Shown piece after piece: positions 49,658 through 57,283 of a DNA stretch of 64,000 nt. Position 1 is the stretch's first letter, and the number at the start of each line of letters is the position of its first letter. The stretch comes from Variovorax terrae (lineage in GTDB: Bacteria > Pseudomonadota > Gammaproteobacteria > Burkholderiales > Burkholderiaceae_C): assembly GCF_022809125.1 (NCBI RefSeq), contig NZ_JALGBI010000003.1:186001-250000 (forward strand), given 5' to 3'. The position numbers were made by a program, and so were the translations under genes. The notes beneath the pieces were generated by a model, which saw nothing but the letters and a program-made list of their open reading frames with translations, had not been told where the DNA came from and ran no database searches.

Positions 49658-51835
49658 TCAGCGCGCCGCGCCGATGCGCGGCAGCGGCAGCGGCAGCACC
49701 ACGCGGGCCAGCGTGCCCTGCGGTCCGCTGTCGAAGCGGATGTGGCCGCCGAGTTCGGCCGCGCGGCTGCGCAGGTTGGCCAGGCCGTGGCCCGTGCCGC
49801 GCGCGCCGTCGAGCCCGCCGCCGTCGTCGCGCACCGTGGTCAGCAGCTCGCCGCCCTCGCAGCGGATGTCCACGAACACGCAGCGCGCGCCGGCGTGGCG
49901 CAGCACGTTGCTCACGAGCTCGCGCAGGATCGCCATGTAGTTGCGGTAGCTGCCGTAGCCCAGCACCACGCCGTCGTTGTCGTCATGCAGCGGCCATTCC
50001 AGCGCCAGACCGGCGGCTTCGAGCCGGCGCGAGGTTTCGTGCCGCAGTTCGGCGATCACCGAGGCCAGCGGCATGCGCGTGCCCGTCAGGCCGTTGACGA
50101 TGGTGCACATCTCGTTGATGGCCTGCTGGATCACCTGGCGCGTCTGCTCGACGCCGGTCTGGTGCAGGCTGGACAGCAGGCGCGAGCCCAGGTCGTCGTG
50201 CAGGTCGCGCGCGATGCGCGCGCGCTCCTCTTGCGCCCCCTGGTTGTAGGCGTCGCGGCTGCCGTCGGCGTAGCGCAGCATGTCCAGCACCTCCTCGGCC
50301 AGCGCGAGGTCGCGCGGCGCGAACAGCCGCCCGCCGCCGCCCGGGTAGCGCAGCACAAGGCCCGGCCCGGGGCCGGCGGCGGGCAGGACCAGGGCGAGGC
50401 CGTCGTCGACGATCACGGCCCGCGCGGCGGGGGCCGCCTGCTCGTCCATCTGCAGCGGATCGAACATCGATCGCAGCAAGCCGCGCCAGCGCGCCAGCCG
50501 CTCCTGCGCGCTGGCGGCCAGCGAGATGTCGAGCACGCGCCGGAACAGCTCCTGCTGGGGCGGGCGGCTGCGCTCCACCAGCCGGCCCCAGAGCCAGCCG
50601 CGCAGCGGCAGCCAGACGAAGCCGCAGATCAGCAGCGCCAGGCTCAGGGACACGGTGGGCGAGAGATGGAGCATCAGCAGCAGGAACAGGTCCAGCGCAA
50701 AAAACAGGAACGCGCCGGCCACCCACAGCAGGATGCGGAACCACCACTCGCCCAGCTCGAACAGCCGGAAGCGCAGGATGCCGAAGGCCAGGCCGCCGTA
50801 CACCAGCAGGAACAGCAGGAAGCTGTAGCCCTGCAGCGCGGCCATGCTGATGCCGAAGATCTGCGGCACGAAGTTCAGCGCTGCGAAGATCCCGCTGCCC
50901 AGCAGCCATGACAGCAGGAACCACTGCAGCGCCGCGCGCGCCACCGGGTCGCGGCGCGTGGCGCGCCACTGCACCACGGCCAGCGCCAGGGTGGCGGCGA
51001 AACCGGCGAACACCAGCGAGCGCCGGCCCATGAGCATGGAGTCCACGAGCCGCAACTCCTGGGCCAGCCACCACAGCGTGTACAGGCCCAGCAACAGCGG
51101 CCCCAGCGCCAGGCGCCCGAGCCGGCGCGGGTAGTACCACAGCAGGGCCACCATGGTGGCGACGTAGATGCAGCCGCCGTAGAAGTTGAGGTCGCACAGC
51201 CAGCGGAACTGCTGCGCGGGCAGCGCCAGCTCGCGCGTGCTGTAGACGGCCGCGAACGGCGCGAACAGCAGCGTGCTCCAGCCGCTGAGCAGCAGGTAGC
51301 GCGCGCTGGCCTCGCGGCGCCGGAAGATCCAGACGCCGGCCGAGATCAGCCACGCGAAAAAGCCCACCGCCACCTGGACCCAGAACTCCACCGGCAGCAG
51401 CAGCAGGTGCCGCACCGGCTCGGGCTGGACCGGATGGACCTGCCCCTGGCTGTCGATGAAGCCCAGGCCCGGCCCGGCCTGCAGCGCGGCGAGGCGGTCC
51501 TGGCGCGCCAGCATCTCGTCGTACTCGCGGAAGGTCTTGAGCCCGGCGGCCGGCTCCTGCACGAAGTCGTGCGCCGTGAACGCCATGCGCCCGCCCTCGC
51601 CCTGCACGCCCGTGAGCACGGTGCCGGCGGCGATGGCGGCGGCCGGCCCCGAGGCCTGCAGCACCTGCGCGCCGCCCGCCGCGTCGCTCCAGCGCAGCTG
51701 CAGGCCCAGCCGGGGCTGCGACGCCGCCAGGGCCGTCACCAGGGCCACCACGGCCAGGCCATAGAACAGGGCCAGCGCGAGCCAGCCTCCGGGCGGCATG
51801 GCGCGCGCTGCCGCGCCGGCGCCCGCGGGCCTCAT
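49658..51835 (-). CDS. membrane histidine kinase (HisKA_3 type, ComP-like architecture)
   Basis: A 725-residue sensor kinase. One helix (18-38), an extracytoplasmic PDZ-like segment (about 40-145), then about nine further helices (150-440), and a cytoplasmic HisKA_3 domain with the phospho-histidine His546 in ARIARDLHDDLGS and an HATPase_c domain (LRELVSNVLRH and GGGLDGARGTGHGLANLRSRA). This layout resembles ComP and other PDZ plus multi-helix kinases. Its ATG overlaps the response-regulator stop (ATGA). Signal unknown. Confidence 0.86.
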   Translation of the reverse strand: MRPAGAGAAARAMPPGGWLALALFYGLAVVALVTALAASQPRLGLQLRWSDAAGGAQVLQASGPAAAIAAGTVLTGVQGEGGRMAFTAHDFVQEPAAGLKTFREYDEMLARQDRLAALQAGPGLGFIDSQGQVHPVQPEPVRHLLLLPVEFWVQVAVGFFAWLISAGVWIFRRREASARYLLLSGWSTLLFAPFAAVYSTRELALPAQQFRWLCDLNFYGGCIYVATMVALLWYYPRRLGRLALGPLLLGLYTLWWLAQELRLVDSMLMGRRSLVFAGFAATLALAVVQWRATRRDPVARAALQWFLLSWLLGSGIFAALNFVPQIFGISMAALQGYSFLLFLLVYGGLAFGILRFRLFELGEWWFRILLWVAGAFLFFALDLFLLLMLHLSPTVSLSLALLICGFVWLPLRGWLWGRLVERSRPPQQELFRRVLDISLAASAQERLARWRGLLRSMFDPLQMDEQAAPAARAVIVDDGLALVLPAAGPGPGLVLRYPGGGGRLFAPRDLALAEEVLDMLRYADGSRDAYNQGAQEERARIARDLHDDLGSRLLSSLHQTGVEQTRQVIQQAINEMCTIVNGLTGTRMPLASVIAELRHETSRRLEAAGLALEWPLHDDNDGVVLGYGSYRNYMAILRELVSNVLRHAGARCVFVDIRCEGGELLTTVRDDGGGLDGARGTGHGLANLRSRAAELGGHIRFDSGPQGTLARVVLPLPLPRIGAAR

Positions 51836-52497
51836 TCGATCAGCCCGCGCCGCACCGCCTCCATGGCGGCCTCGGCACGCGAAGAGATGTCCAGCTTGCG
51901 GTAGATGTCGCGCACATAGCCGCTGACGGTGGAGGCCGCGATGTCCAGCAGACGCCCGACCTCGGGCACGTTGTAGCCCTTGGCGATGAGCTGCAGCACC
52001 TGCACTTCGCGCCGGGTCAGCGCCACGCCGGCCTCGGCCGCGGGCTGCGGCGCGGCCCCGGACTGGAAGTGCTTCAGGATGCGCGTGGCCACCGAGGGCG
52101 AGAGCGCCGGTTCGCCCTGCTCGATGCGGCGGATCTGCATGGCCACCACCTCGCGCGGCTGCGACTTGAGGATGTAGCCCGTGGCACCGGCGCGCAGCGC
52201 CGGGAAGACGTAGGCATCGTCGTCATGGATGGTGGTCACGATCACCAGCGCCTCCGGCCGAGCCGCCACCAGCGCGCGGATCAGCACCTCGCCCGTGCCG
52301 TCGGGCAGGGCCCAGTCGATGAACGACAGGCGGTAGGCATGCGCGCCGATCAGGCTGCGCGCCTCGGCCACGCTGGCGGCCGTATCCACCTGCAGGATGC
52401 CGGGCAGCACGGTGGGCACCAGCTCGGCCAGCCAGCGGCGCGGCTCGTCCAGGTCTTCGACGATCAGGACACGGTCGACACAGGCAAGCGGTGACAT
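51832..52497 (-). CDS. NarL/LuxR-type response regulator
   Basis: A 221-residue regulator. The receiver domain has the phospho-acceptor Asp61 (SFIDWALPDG) and the acidic VEDLDEP near the N-terminus. The LuxR-type helix-turn-helix is in LTRREVQVLQLIAKGYNVPEVGRLLDIAASTVSGYVRDIYRKL. It is coupled to the kinase gene and is its likely partner. It lies 58 bases downstream of the small secreted-protein gene. Confidence 0.92.
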   Translation of the reverse strand: MSPLACVDRVLIVEDLDEPRRWLAELVPTVLPGILQVDTAASVAEARSLIGAHAYRLSFIDWALPDGTGEVLIRALVAARPEALVIVTTIHDDDAYVFPALRAGATGYILKSQPREVVAMQIRRIEQGEPALSPSVATRILKHFQSGAAPQPAAEAGVALTRREVQVLQLIAKGYNVPEVGRLLDIAASTVSGYVRDIYRKLDISSRAEAAMEAVRRGLIE

Positions 52498-52555
52498 GGT
52501 GGCAGCTTAAGGCAACGCCGGTGCGCAGGCATCCCCCGGATGATGGGGGAAGCCC

Positions 52556-53047
52556 CTATTTCTGTAGCTCGCCCATCTTGCAGCCCTTGGACAGGAAGAG
52601 CCCCGTCAGGTGCTCCTTGCGGCCCTGGGCCTGCTGCGCCATCTGCGCGCCCTGCTGGGCCTGCTGCTGCGCGCCGGCCTGCGCCACCGCCTGCTGGGTA
52701 GCCTGCTGCTGGGCCGCCTGCGCGGCGATGTTGCCGAACATGTTGCCCAGGCCGCCGAACCCCCCAAAGCCGCCGGTGCGCGCCGCGACGTTGGCCAGCG
52801 CGGTCTGCGCCACCGCGCCAGCCACGGCAGCGCCCTGGCCCGCGCCCGGATCGGCCGCGGTGGGCAGGGCCGTGGGCGCGGCGGCCTTGGCGATCAGGCC
52901 GTCCATCTGCACGATCTCGCCGTAGATCTGCTGGCAGCCGAGGTCGTTGTCGGTGAGGCGAACGCGCTCGATGGGCTGCGCGCCTACGGCAAGGCACAGG
53001 CCCGCAGCCAGGCCGGCAACGGCCGCGCGGGTTCGGGGTGATCGCAT
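52556..53047 (-). CDS. small secreted protein with IERVRLTD motif (163 residues)
   Basis: A 163-residue secreted protein with a signal peptide ending near VGAQP. IERVRLTDNDLGCQQIYGEI, then a Gly/Ala/Gln-rich middle, then HLTGLFLSKGCKMGELQK. The first and last blocks match the 435-residue protein (48181-49488), where they sit close together; here an Ala/Gln-rich insert separates them. Cys38 and Cys156 may pair. GGAGCCTTCC before the ATG fixes the start. It directly precedes the response-regulator gene. Confidence 0.68.
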   Translation of the reverse strand: MRSPRTRAAVAGLAAGLCLAVGAQPIERVRLTDNDLGCQQIYGEIVQMDGLIAKAAAPTALPTAADPGAGQGAAVAGAVAQTALANVAARTGGFGGFGGLGNMFGNIAAQAAQQQATQQAVAQAGAQQQAQQGAQMAQQAQGRKEHLTGLFLSKGCKMGELQK

Positions 53048-53133
53048 GGAAGGCTCCTTGAAAGCCGCCACGGTAGGCCCCCGCCCTTGCGATGTCATCC
53101 CCCGGTTCAGGGGGGTGGCGCAGGCCGCGCCCG

Positions 53134-53613
53134 CTATTTCGCCACGTCGTAGGGCGGCGGCTCGCCGGGCACGGCCAGGTGGTTGATGACGCCCATCACG
53201 TCGTCCACCAGTTGCACGGACTTCTCCAGCGCCTCGGCCTGCTCGCGCGACTGCACGCAGCCCAGCAGCGTCACCAGCCGGCGCTCGCCCACCACCCAGA
53301 CACTGGTGCCGGCGAAGCGGCCGTCGCGCTGGATGTACTGCGCCACGCGCGGGATGATTTCTGCGTCGTAGAGATAGGAGTTGGGCAGCCGGCAGCGGCC
53401 CGAGTGGTAGCAGCTCGTGCCGTGCTGGGTGCGCACATGCTCGGCCGCGCGCGCCTCGGCCTCGGTGTAGAGCGGGCCAGCCGGCACCGGGCAGGCGGCG
53501 ATGGCCGAGGTCACCTGCACGAACGGATCGTGGAAGGCGTTGCTGCGCGGCTGGGGCCAGGCCGGCATCGCGGCGGCCAGTGCAAGAAGAAGGGCGAGCT
53601 GCGGCTTTCGCAT
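53134..53613 (-). CDS. secreted BON-domain protein
   Basis: A 159-residue protein with a signal peptide (KPQLALLLALAAAM) and a C-terminal BON-like domain in GCVQSREQAEALEKSVQLVDDVMGVINHL. BON domains bind phospholipids and occur in periplasmic proteins such as OsmY. It lies upstream of the secreted-protein and two-component genes on the same strand. The parB gene is 48 bases further upstream. Confidence 0.75.
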   Translation of the reverse strand: MRKPQLALLLALAAAMPAWPQPRSNAFHDPFVQVTSAIAACPVPAGPLYTEAEARAAEHVRTQHGTSCYHSGRCRLPNSYLYDAEIIPRVAQYIQRDGRFAGTSVWVVGERRLVTLLGCVQSREQAEALEKSVQLVDDVMGVINHLAVPGEPPPYDVAK

Positions 53614-53661
53614 GCGCCCATTGTGACCCCGGCCGCCGCCGCCCACCAGAGCGGGCGAGCC

Positions 53662-54585
53662 CTACCCCCGCAGGCGCTCGATCAGGCCGTTGAGTTCGTC
53701 CAGCGAGCCGAACTGGATCGCCAGCTCGCCCATCTCCTCGACCCGGCCGTGGCGCTTGACGCGCTTCTTGACGCGCACCTCGACCTCGGCGGTGAGCAGG
53801 TCCGACAGTTCCTCCTCCACGCGCTTGAGGTCGCGCGACTTCTCCTTCTTGGGCTTGGGCGAGACCAGGTTGAATTCGGCGCCCAGTTTCTTGACCAGGC
53901 TTTCGGCTTCACGCACCGACATCTTCCTGGCGGCGATCTGGTTGGCGGCCGTGATCTGCGTGGCCTTGTCCAGCGCCAGCAGGGCGCGGGCGTGGCCCAT
54001 GTCGAGGTCGCCGGCCATCAGCATGGTCTGCACCGGCTCGGCCAGGTTCAGCAGGCGCAGCAGGTTGGAGGCGGCGCTGCGCGAGCGGCCCACGGCCTGG
54101 GCCGCCTGCTCATGAGTGAGCCCAAACTCTTTCACCAGGCGTTGCAGGCCATGGGCTTCTTCGAGCGGGTTGAGGTCTTCGCGCTGGATGTTCTCGATCA
54201 GCGCCATGGCCGCGGCGGACTCGTCGGGCACGTCGCGCACCAGCACCGGCACGCTGTCCAGGCCGGCCAGGCGGGCCGCGCGGAAGCGGCGTTCGCCGGC
54301 GATGATTTCGTACTTGCCGTCGTTCGGGCCGCTGGTCAGCCGGCGCACCAGGATCGGCTGCATGATGCCCTGGGCCTTGATGCTCTCGGCCAGTTCGTAC
54401 AGCGCGCCCTCGTCCATGCGGGTGCGCGGCTGGTAGATGCCGGGCACCATGTCGGACAGGCGCAGCGAGGCCGGCAGGCCCGGATGGTTGGTGGCGCTGG
54501 CGTCGGCGCCGGCGGCTTCGTCGACTTTCGGTCCGAGCAGTGCCTCGAGTCCGCGGCCCAGGCCCTTGGGTTTCTTGGTGACCAT
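53662..54585 (-). CDS. parB: chromosome partitioning protein ParB
   Basis: A 307-residue ParB. The N-terminal GLGRGLEALLG tail contacts ParA; the ParB/Srx CTPase core has IYQPRTRMDEGALYELAESIKAQG and GERRFRAARLAGL with ENIQREDLNPLEEA; the helix-turn-helix is AAQAVGRSRSAASNLLRLL. It loads at parS sites, three of which lie in this window at 56703, 57610 and 57799. Its parA partner is separated by a small hydrolase gene, an unusual break in the parAB pair. Confidence 0.95.
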   Translation of the reverse strand: MVTKKPKGLGRGLEALLGPKVDEAAGADASATNHPGLPASLRLSDMVPGIYQPRTRMDEGALYELAESIKAQGIMQPILVRRLTSGPNDGKYEIIAGERRFRAARLAGLDSVPVLVRDVPDESAAAMALIENIQREDLNPLEEAHGLQRLVKEFGLTHEQAAQAVGRSRSAASNLLRLLNLAEPVQTMLMAGDLDMGHARALLALDKATQITAANQIAARKMSVREAESLVKKLGAEFNLVSPKPKKEKSRDLKRVEEELSDLLTAEVEVRVKKRVKRHGRVEEMGELAIQFGSLDELNGLIERLRG

Positions 54586-54602
54586 AGCTGTGTTTTTCTC
54601 TT

Positions 54603-55142
54603 TCAATCTTTCATCAGGTCGAGCAGCATCGCGTGGCCCTCGGGCCAGTCGCCCAGGCCGGTGTTGGCATTGATGTGGCCCCGGTGGCCGTAGTCGATGA
54701 AGCGCGAGCCCCAGGCCTCGGCAAAACCGCGGGCGCGCTCGAACGTGCAATACGGGTCGTCGTGGCTGCCCAGCAGCACGCTCGGAAACGGCAGCGCCTG
54801 CCGCACGACGGGCGACCAGCCCGGCAGCAGCGGGCGGATGGCCTCGCGCTCCACGTCGCCCGGCGCCACCAGCAGCGCGGCCTTGACGCGCTGCGTGTTC
54901 TTCGAGTGCGCGGCCCAGGCCGCCGTGTGGATGCAGCCCAGGCTGTGGGCCACCAGCACGGCGGGCTCGTCGCAGGACAGCAGCACGTCTTCGAGCCGCG
55001 CGATCCAGTCGCCGCGCAGCGGGCGCATCCAGTCGTGCTGCTCGACGCGGCGGTAGCCATGCGCCTGCTCCCACAGGCTTTGCCAGTGCTGCGGGCCGGA
55101 GTTTTCCCAGCCGGGCAGGATGAGGACGTTGGAGGGCTTCAT
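54603..55142 (-). CDS. RBBP9/YdeN-family alpha/beta hydrolase between parA and parB
   Basis: A 179-residue serine hydrolase of the RBBP9/YdeN family. LILPGWENSGPQHWQSLWE is the oxyanion region, the nucleophile is in VAHSLGC, and the last residues are DYGHRGHIN with the histidine. It occupies the gap between parA and parB. The repeat copy at 55146 ends three bases before its ATG, so its leader is repeat-derived, and no ribosome-binding site is visible. Its role is unknown. Confidence 0.87.
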   Translation of the reverse strand: MKPSNVLILPGWENSGPQHWQSLWEQAHGYRRVEQHDWMRPLRGDWIARLEDVLLSCDEPAVLVAHSLGCIHTAAWAAHSKNTQRVKAALLVAPGDVEREAIRPLLPGWSPVVRQALPFPSVLLGSHDDPYCTFERARGFAEAWGSRFIDYGHRGHINANTGLGDWPEGHAMLLDLMKD

Positions 55143-55145
55143 GGA

Positions 55146-55198
55146 CTATGAATTTGATAGCAGACAATGACCGCAGGACGCGGACATCCAGCCAATTT
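55146..55198 (-). repeat. short Comamonadaceae-type repeat, copy 6 (inverted)
   Basis: Core ctatgaatttgatagc (55146-55161) with the reverse-oriented half tgaccgcaggacgcggac. It sits between the parA stop and the hydrolase ATG. Confidence 0.8.
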
Positions 55199-55206
55199 GG
55201 GGCTCA

Positions 55207-55977
55207 TCACATCTTGCGGATGCGCTCCACCATCTCTTCGGCAAAGGCGATGAAGGCCTGCGCGCCCTTGGACGAAGGATCGAACACCACGCCCGGCAGG
55301 CCATAGCTCGGCGCCTCGGCCAGGCGCACATTGCGCGGGATCACGGTGTTGAACACCTTGTCGCCGAAATGCTCCTTGAGCTGCTCGCTGACCTGCGTCT
55401 GCAGCGTGATGCGCGGGTCGAACATCACGCGCAGCAGGCCGATGATCTGCAGGTCCTTGTTGAGGTTGGCGTGCACCTGCTTGATGGTGTTGACCAGATC
55501 GGTCAGGCCTTCCAGCGCGAAGTACTCGCATTGCATGGGCACGATCACGCCGTGCGCGCAGCACAGGCCGTTGAGCGTGAGCATGCTCAGGCTGGGCGGG
55601 CAGTCGATCAGCACGAAGTCGTACTGCGCGTCGACCTCGGCCAGCGCCAGCTTGAGGCGCCGCTCGCGGCGCTCCACCTCCACCAGCTCGACCTCGGCGC
55701 CGGCCAGCTCGCGGTTGGCGCCCAGCACGTCGTAGCCGCACTTCTCGCTGCGCACGCGCGCCTCGGCCACCGAGGCCGATTCGAGCAGCACGTCGTACAC
55801 GGTGAGTTCGAGCTGGCGCTTGTCCACGCCCGAGCCCATGGTGGCATTGCCCTGCGGGTCCAGGTCGATCATCAGCACGCGCTGGCCGACCTTGGCCAGG
55901 CCCGCGGCGAGATTGACCGTGGTGGTGGTCTTGCCGACGCCGCCCTTCTGGTTGGCGACACAAAATATCTTGGCCAT
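55207..55977 (-). CDS. parA: chromosome partitioning protein ParA
   Basis: A 256-residue ParA-type Walker ATPase. The deviant Walker A KGGVGKTT is at residues 11-18, switch I-like LDPQGNATMGSG follows, and switch II lies around LIDCPPSLSMLTLN. It moves the ParB-parS complex along the nucleoid. The gene is followed by a repeat and a hydrolase gene before parB. It is 15 bases downstream of the LysE-type gene. Confidence 0.95.
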   Translation of the reverse strand: MAKIFCVANQKGGVGKTTTTVNLAAGLAKVGQRVLMIDLDPQGNATMGSGVDKRQLELTVYDVLLESASVAEARVRSEKCGYDVLGANRELAGAEVELVEVERRERRLKLALAEVDAQYDFVLIDCPPSLSMLTLNGLCCAHGVIVPMQCEYFALEGLTDLVNTIKQVHANLNKDLQIIGLLRVMFDPRITLQTQVSEQLKEHFGDKVFNTVIPRNVRLAEAPSYGLPGVVFDPSSKGAQAFIAFAEEMVERIRKM

Positions 55978-55992
55978 GGGTGGTGCTGCTTG

Positions 55993-56607
55993 TTATTTGG
56001 AGAGGGCCAGCTTGATGCCGAAGCCGACGAGGAAGACGCCGGCCACTTTTTCGAGCGTGCGGGTGATGAGCGGGTTGGCGCGCAGGCGCTCGGCCAGATG
56101 GAAGGTCAGCAGCACCACGGCCAGCCCGTAGGCGAAGGTCAGCGCGGCGATGGTGGCGGCCATCACGCCGAAGGTCAGCAGGCCCTGGTGCCGGGCTGGG
56201 TCCACGAACAGCGGGAAGAAGGCCATGTAGAACACGATGGCCTTGGGGTTGAGCAGCGTGATCAGCATCGCCTGGCGGAAGTAGTGGCGCGGCTGGATGT
56301 TCAGGATCGGCTGGGCGCCGGGCTTGGCCGTGAGCATGCGAAAGCCCAGCCAGGCCAGGTAGGCCGCGCCGAGCCACTGCACGGCATGGAAGGCCGTGGG
56401 GTAGGCCGACAGCAGGGCCGCCACGCCGGCCACGGCCAGCCACATCAGCACCTGGTCGCCCGCGATCACGCCCAGCGTGGCGGCCAGGCCGCCGAGCCGC
56501 CCGCCCTTGCTGGTGGAGGTGATCAGTGCCAGGTTGCCCGGCCCGGGAATCGCGAGAAAAAGAATGATGGCGGCGACGAACGCGCCGTAATCTGCAATGC
56601 CGAACAT
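55993..56607 (-). CDS. LysE/RhtB family amino-acid exporter
   Basis: A 204-residue membrane protein with about six helices. ILFLAIPGPGNLALITSTSKGGRLGGLAATLGVIAGDQVL is the family's N-terminal signature, and LLNPKAIVFYMAFFPLFV the central one. It exports amino acids or related compounds. It lies in the mnmG-rsmG-par block, as is usual in Comamonadaceae from memory. No regulator is nearby. Confidence 0.9.
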   Translation of the reverse strand: MFGIADYGAFVAAIILFLAIPGPGNLALITSTSKGGRLGGLAATLGVIAGDQVLMWLAVAGVAALLSAYPTAFHAVQWLGAAYLAWLGFRMLTAKPGAQPILNIQPRHYFRQAMLITLLNPKAIVFYMAFFPLFVDPARHQGLLTFGVMAATIAALTFAYGLAVVLLTFHLAERLRANPLITRTLEKVAGVFLVGFGIKLALSK

Positions 56608-56638
56608 GGAAATTCCCTCAGGAGCCGAGGGGTCGAGT

Positions 56639-57283
56639 TTACGATGCTTTCCTGCGCAGCCAGACGATGCAGCGCTCGGCGTCCAGCCCTGGCACCGTCA
56701 GCTGTTCCACGTGAAACACTTCCGTGCCCGCCGGCAGCGCGGCGATCTCGTCGGCCGGATGCCGGCCCTTCATGGCCAGCCAGACGCCCTGCTCCGCCAA
56801 CGTGTCGCCGGACCAGCTCACGAAGTCCGCCAGCGAGGCAAAGGCCCGCGAGCTGACCACGTCGTACCGCTCGGTCAGTGTCTCCACCCGTGCATGCAGG
56901 CCACGCAGATGGGCCAGCCTGAGCGCCACCGCTGCCTGCTGGATGAAGGCCGCCTTCTTGGCCACGGTGTCCACGCAACTCACACTGATCTCCGGGCAGC
57001 AGATCGCGATCACCACGCCCGGCAGGCCGGCGCCCGAGCCCACGTCGAGCAGGCGGATCGGCCGGCCGCCGGTGTGGCGGCGCAGCGGCGCCACCACCGC
57101 CAGGCTGTCCAGCAGATGGTGGGTGAGCATGTCGGCAGGTTCGCGCACGGCCGTGAGGTTGTAGACCTTGTTCCACTTCTGGATCAGGTCCTGGTAGTCC
57201 AGCAATTGACCGACCTGGGCGTCGGACAGGGACAGGTTCAGCGCTGCGAGTCCGTCCCGCAGCGGAGTTTCCAGCGCCCGCAT
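56639..57283 (-). CDS. rsmG: 16S rRNA methyltransferase RsmG
   Basis: A 214-residue SAM-dependent methyltransferase that modifies G527 of 16S rRNA. The SAM motif LDVGSGAGLPGVVIAI and YNLTAVREPADMLTHHLLDSL are diagnostic. Its ATG overlaps the mnmG stop (TGATG). A parS-like site lies near its 3' end at 56703. Confidence 0.95.
   Translation of the reverse strand: MRALETPLRDGLAALNLSLSDAQVGQLLDYQDLIQKWNKVYNLTAVREPADMLTHHLLDSLAVVAPLRRHTGGRPIRLLDVGSGAGLPGVVIAICCPEISVSCVDTVAKKAAFIQQAAVALRLAHLRGLHARVETLTERYDVVSSRAFASLADFVSWSGDTLAEQGVWLAMKGRHPADEIAALPAGTEVFHVEQLTVPGLDAERCIVWLRRKAS
56703..56718. other. parS-like site within rsmG
   Basis: TGTTCCACGTGAAACA fits the parS consensus TGTTNCACGTGAAACA at every defined position. 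It lies in the coding sequence of rsmG, about 1.5 kb from the sites in mnmG. Confidence 0.85.
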
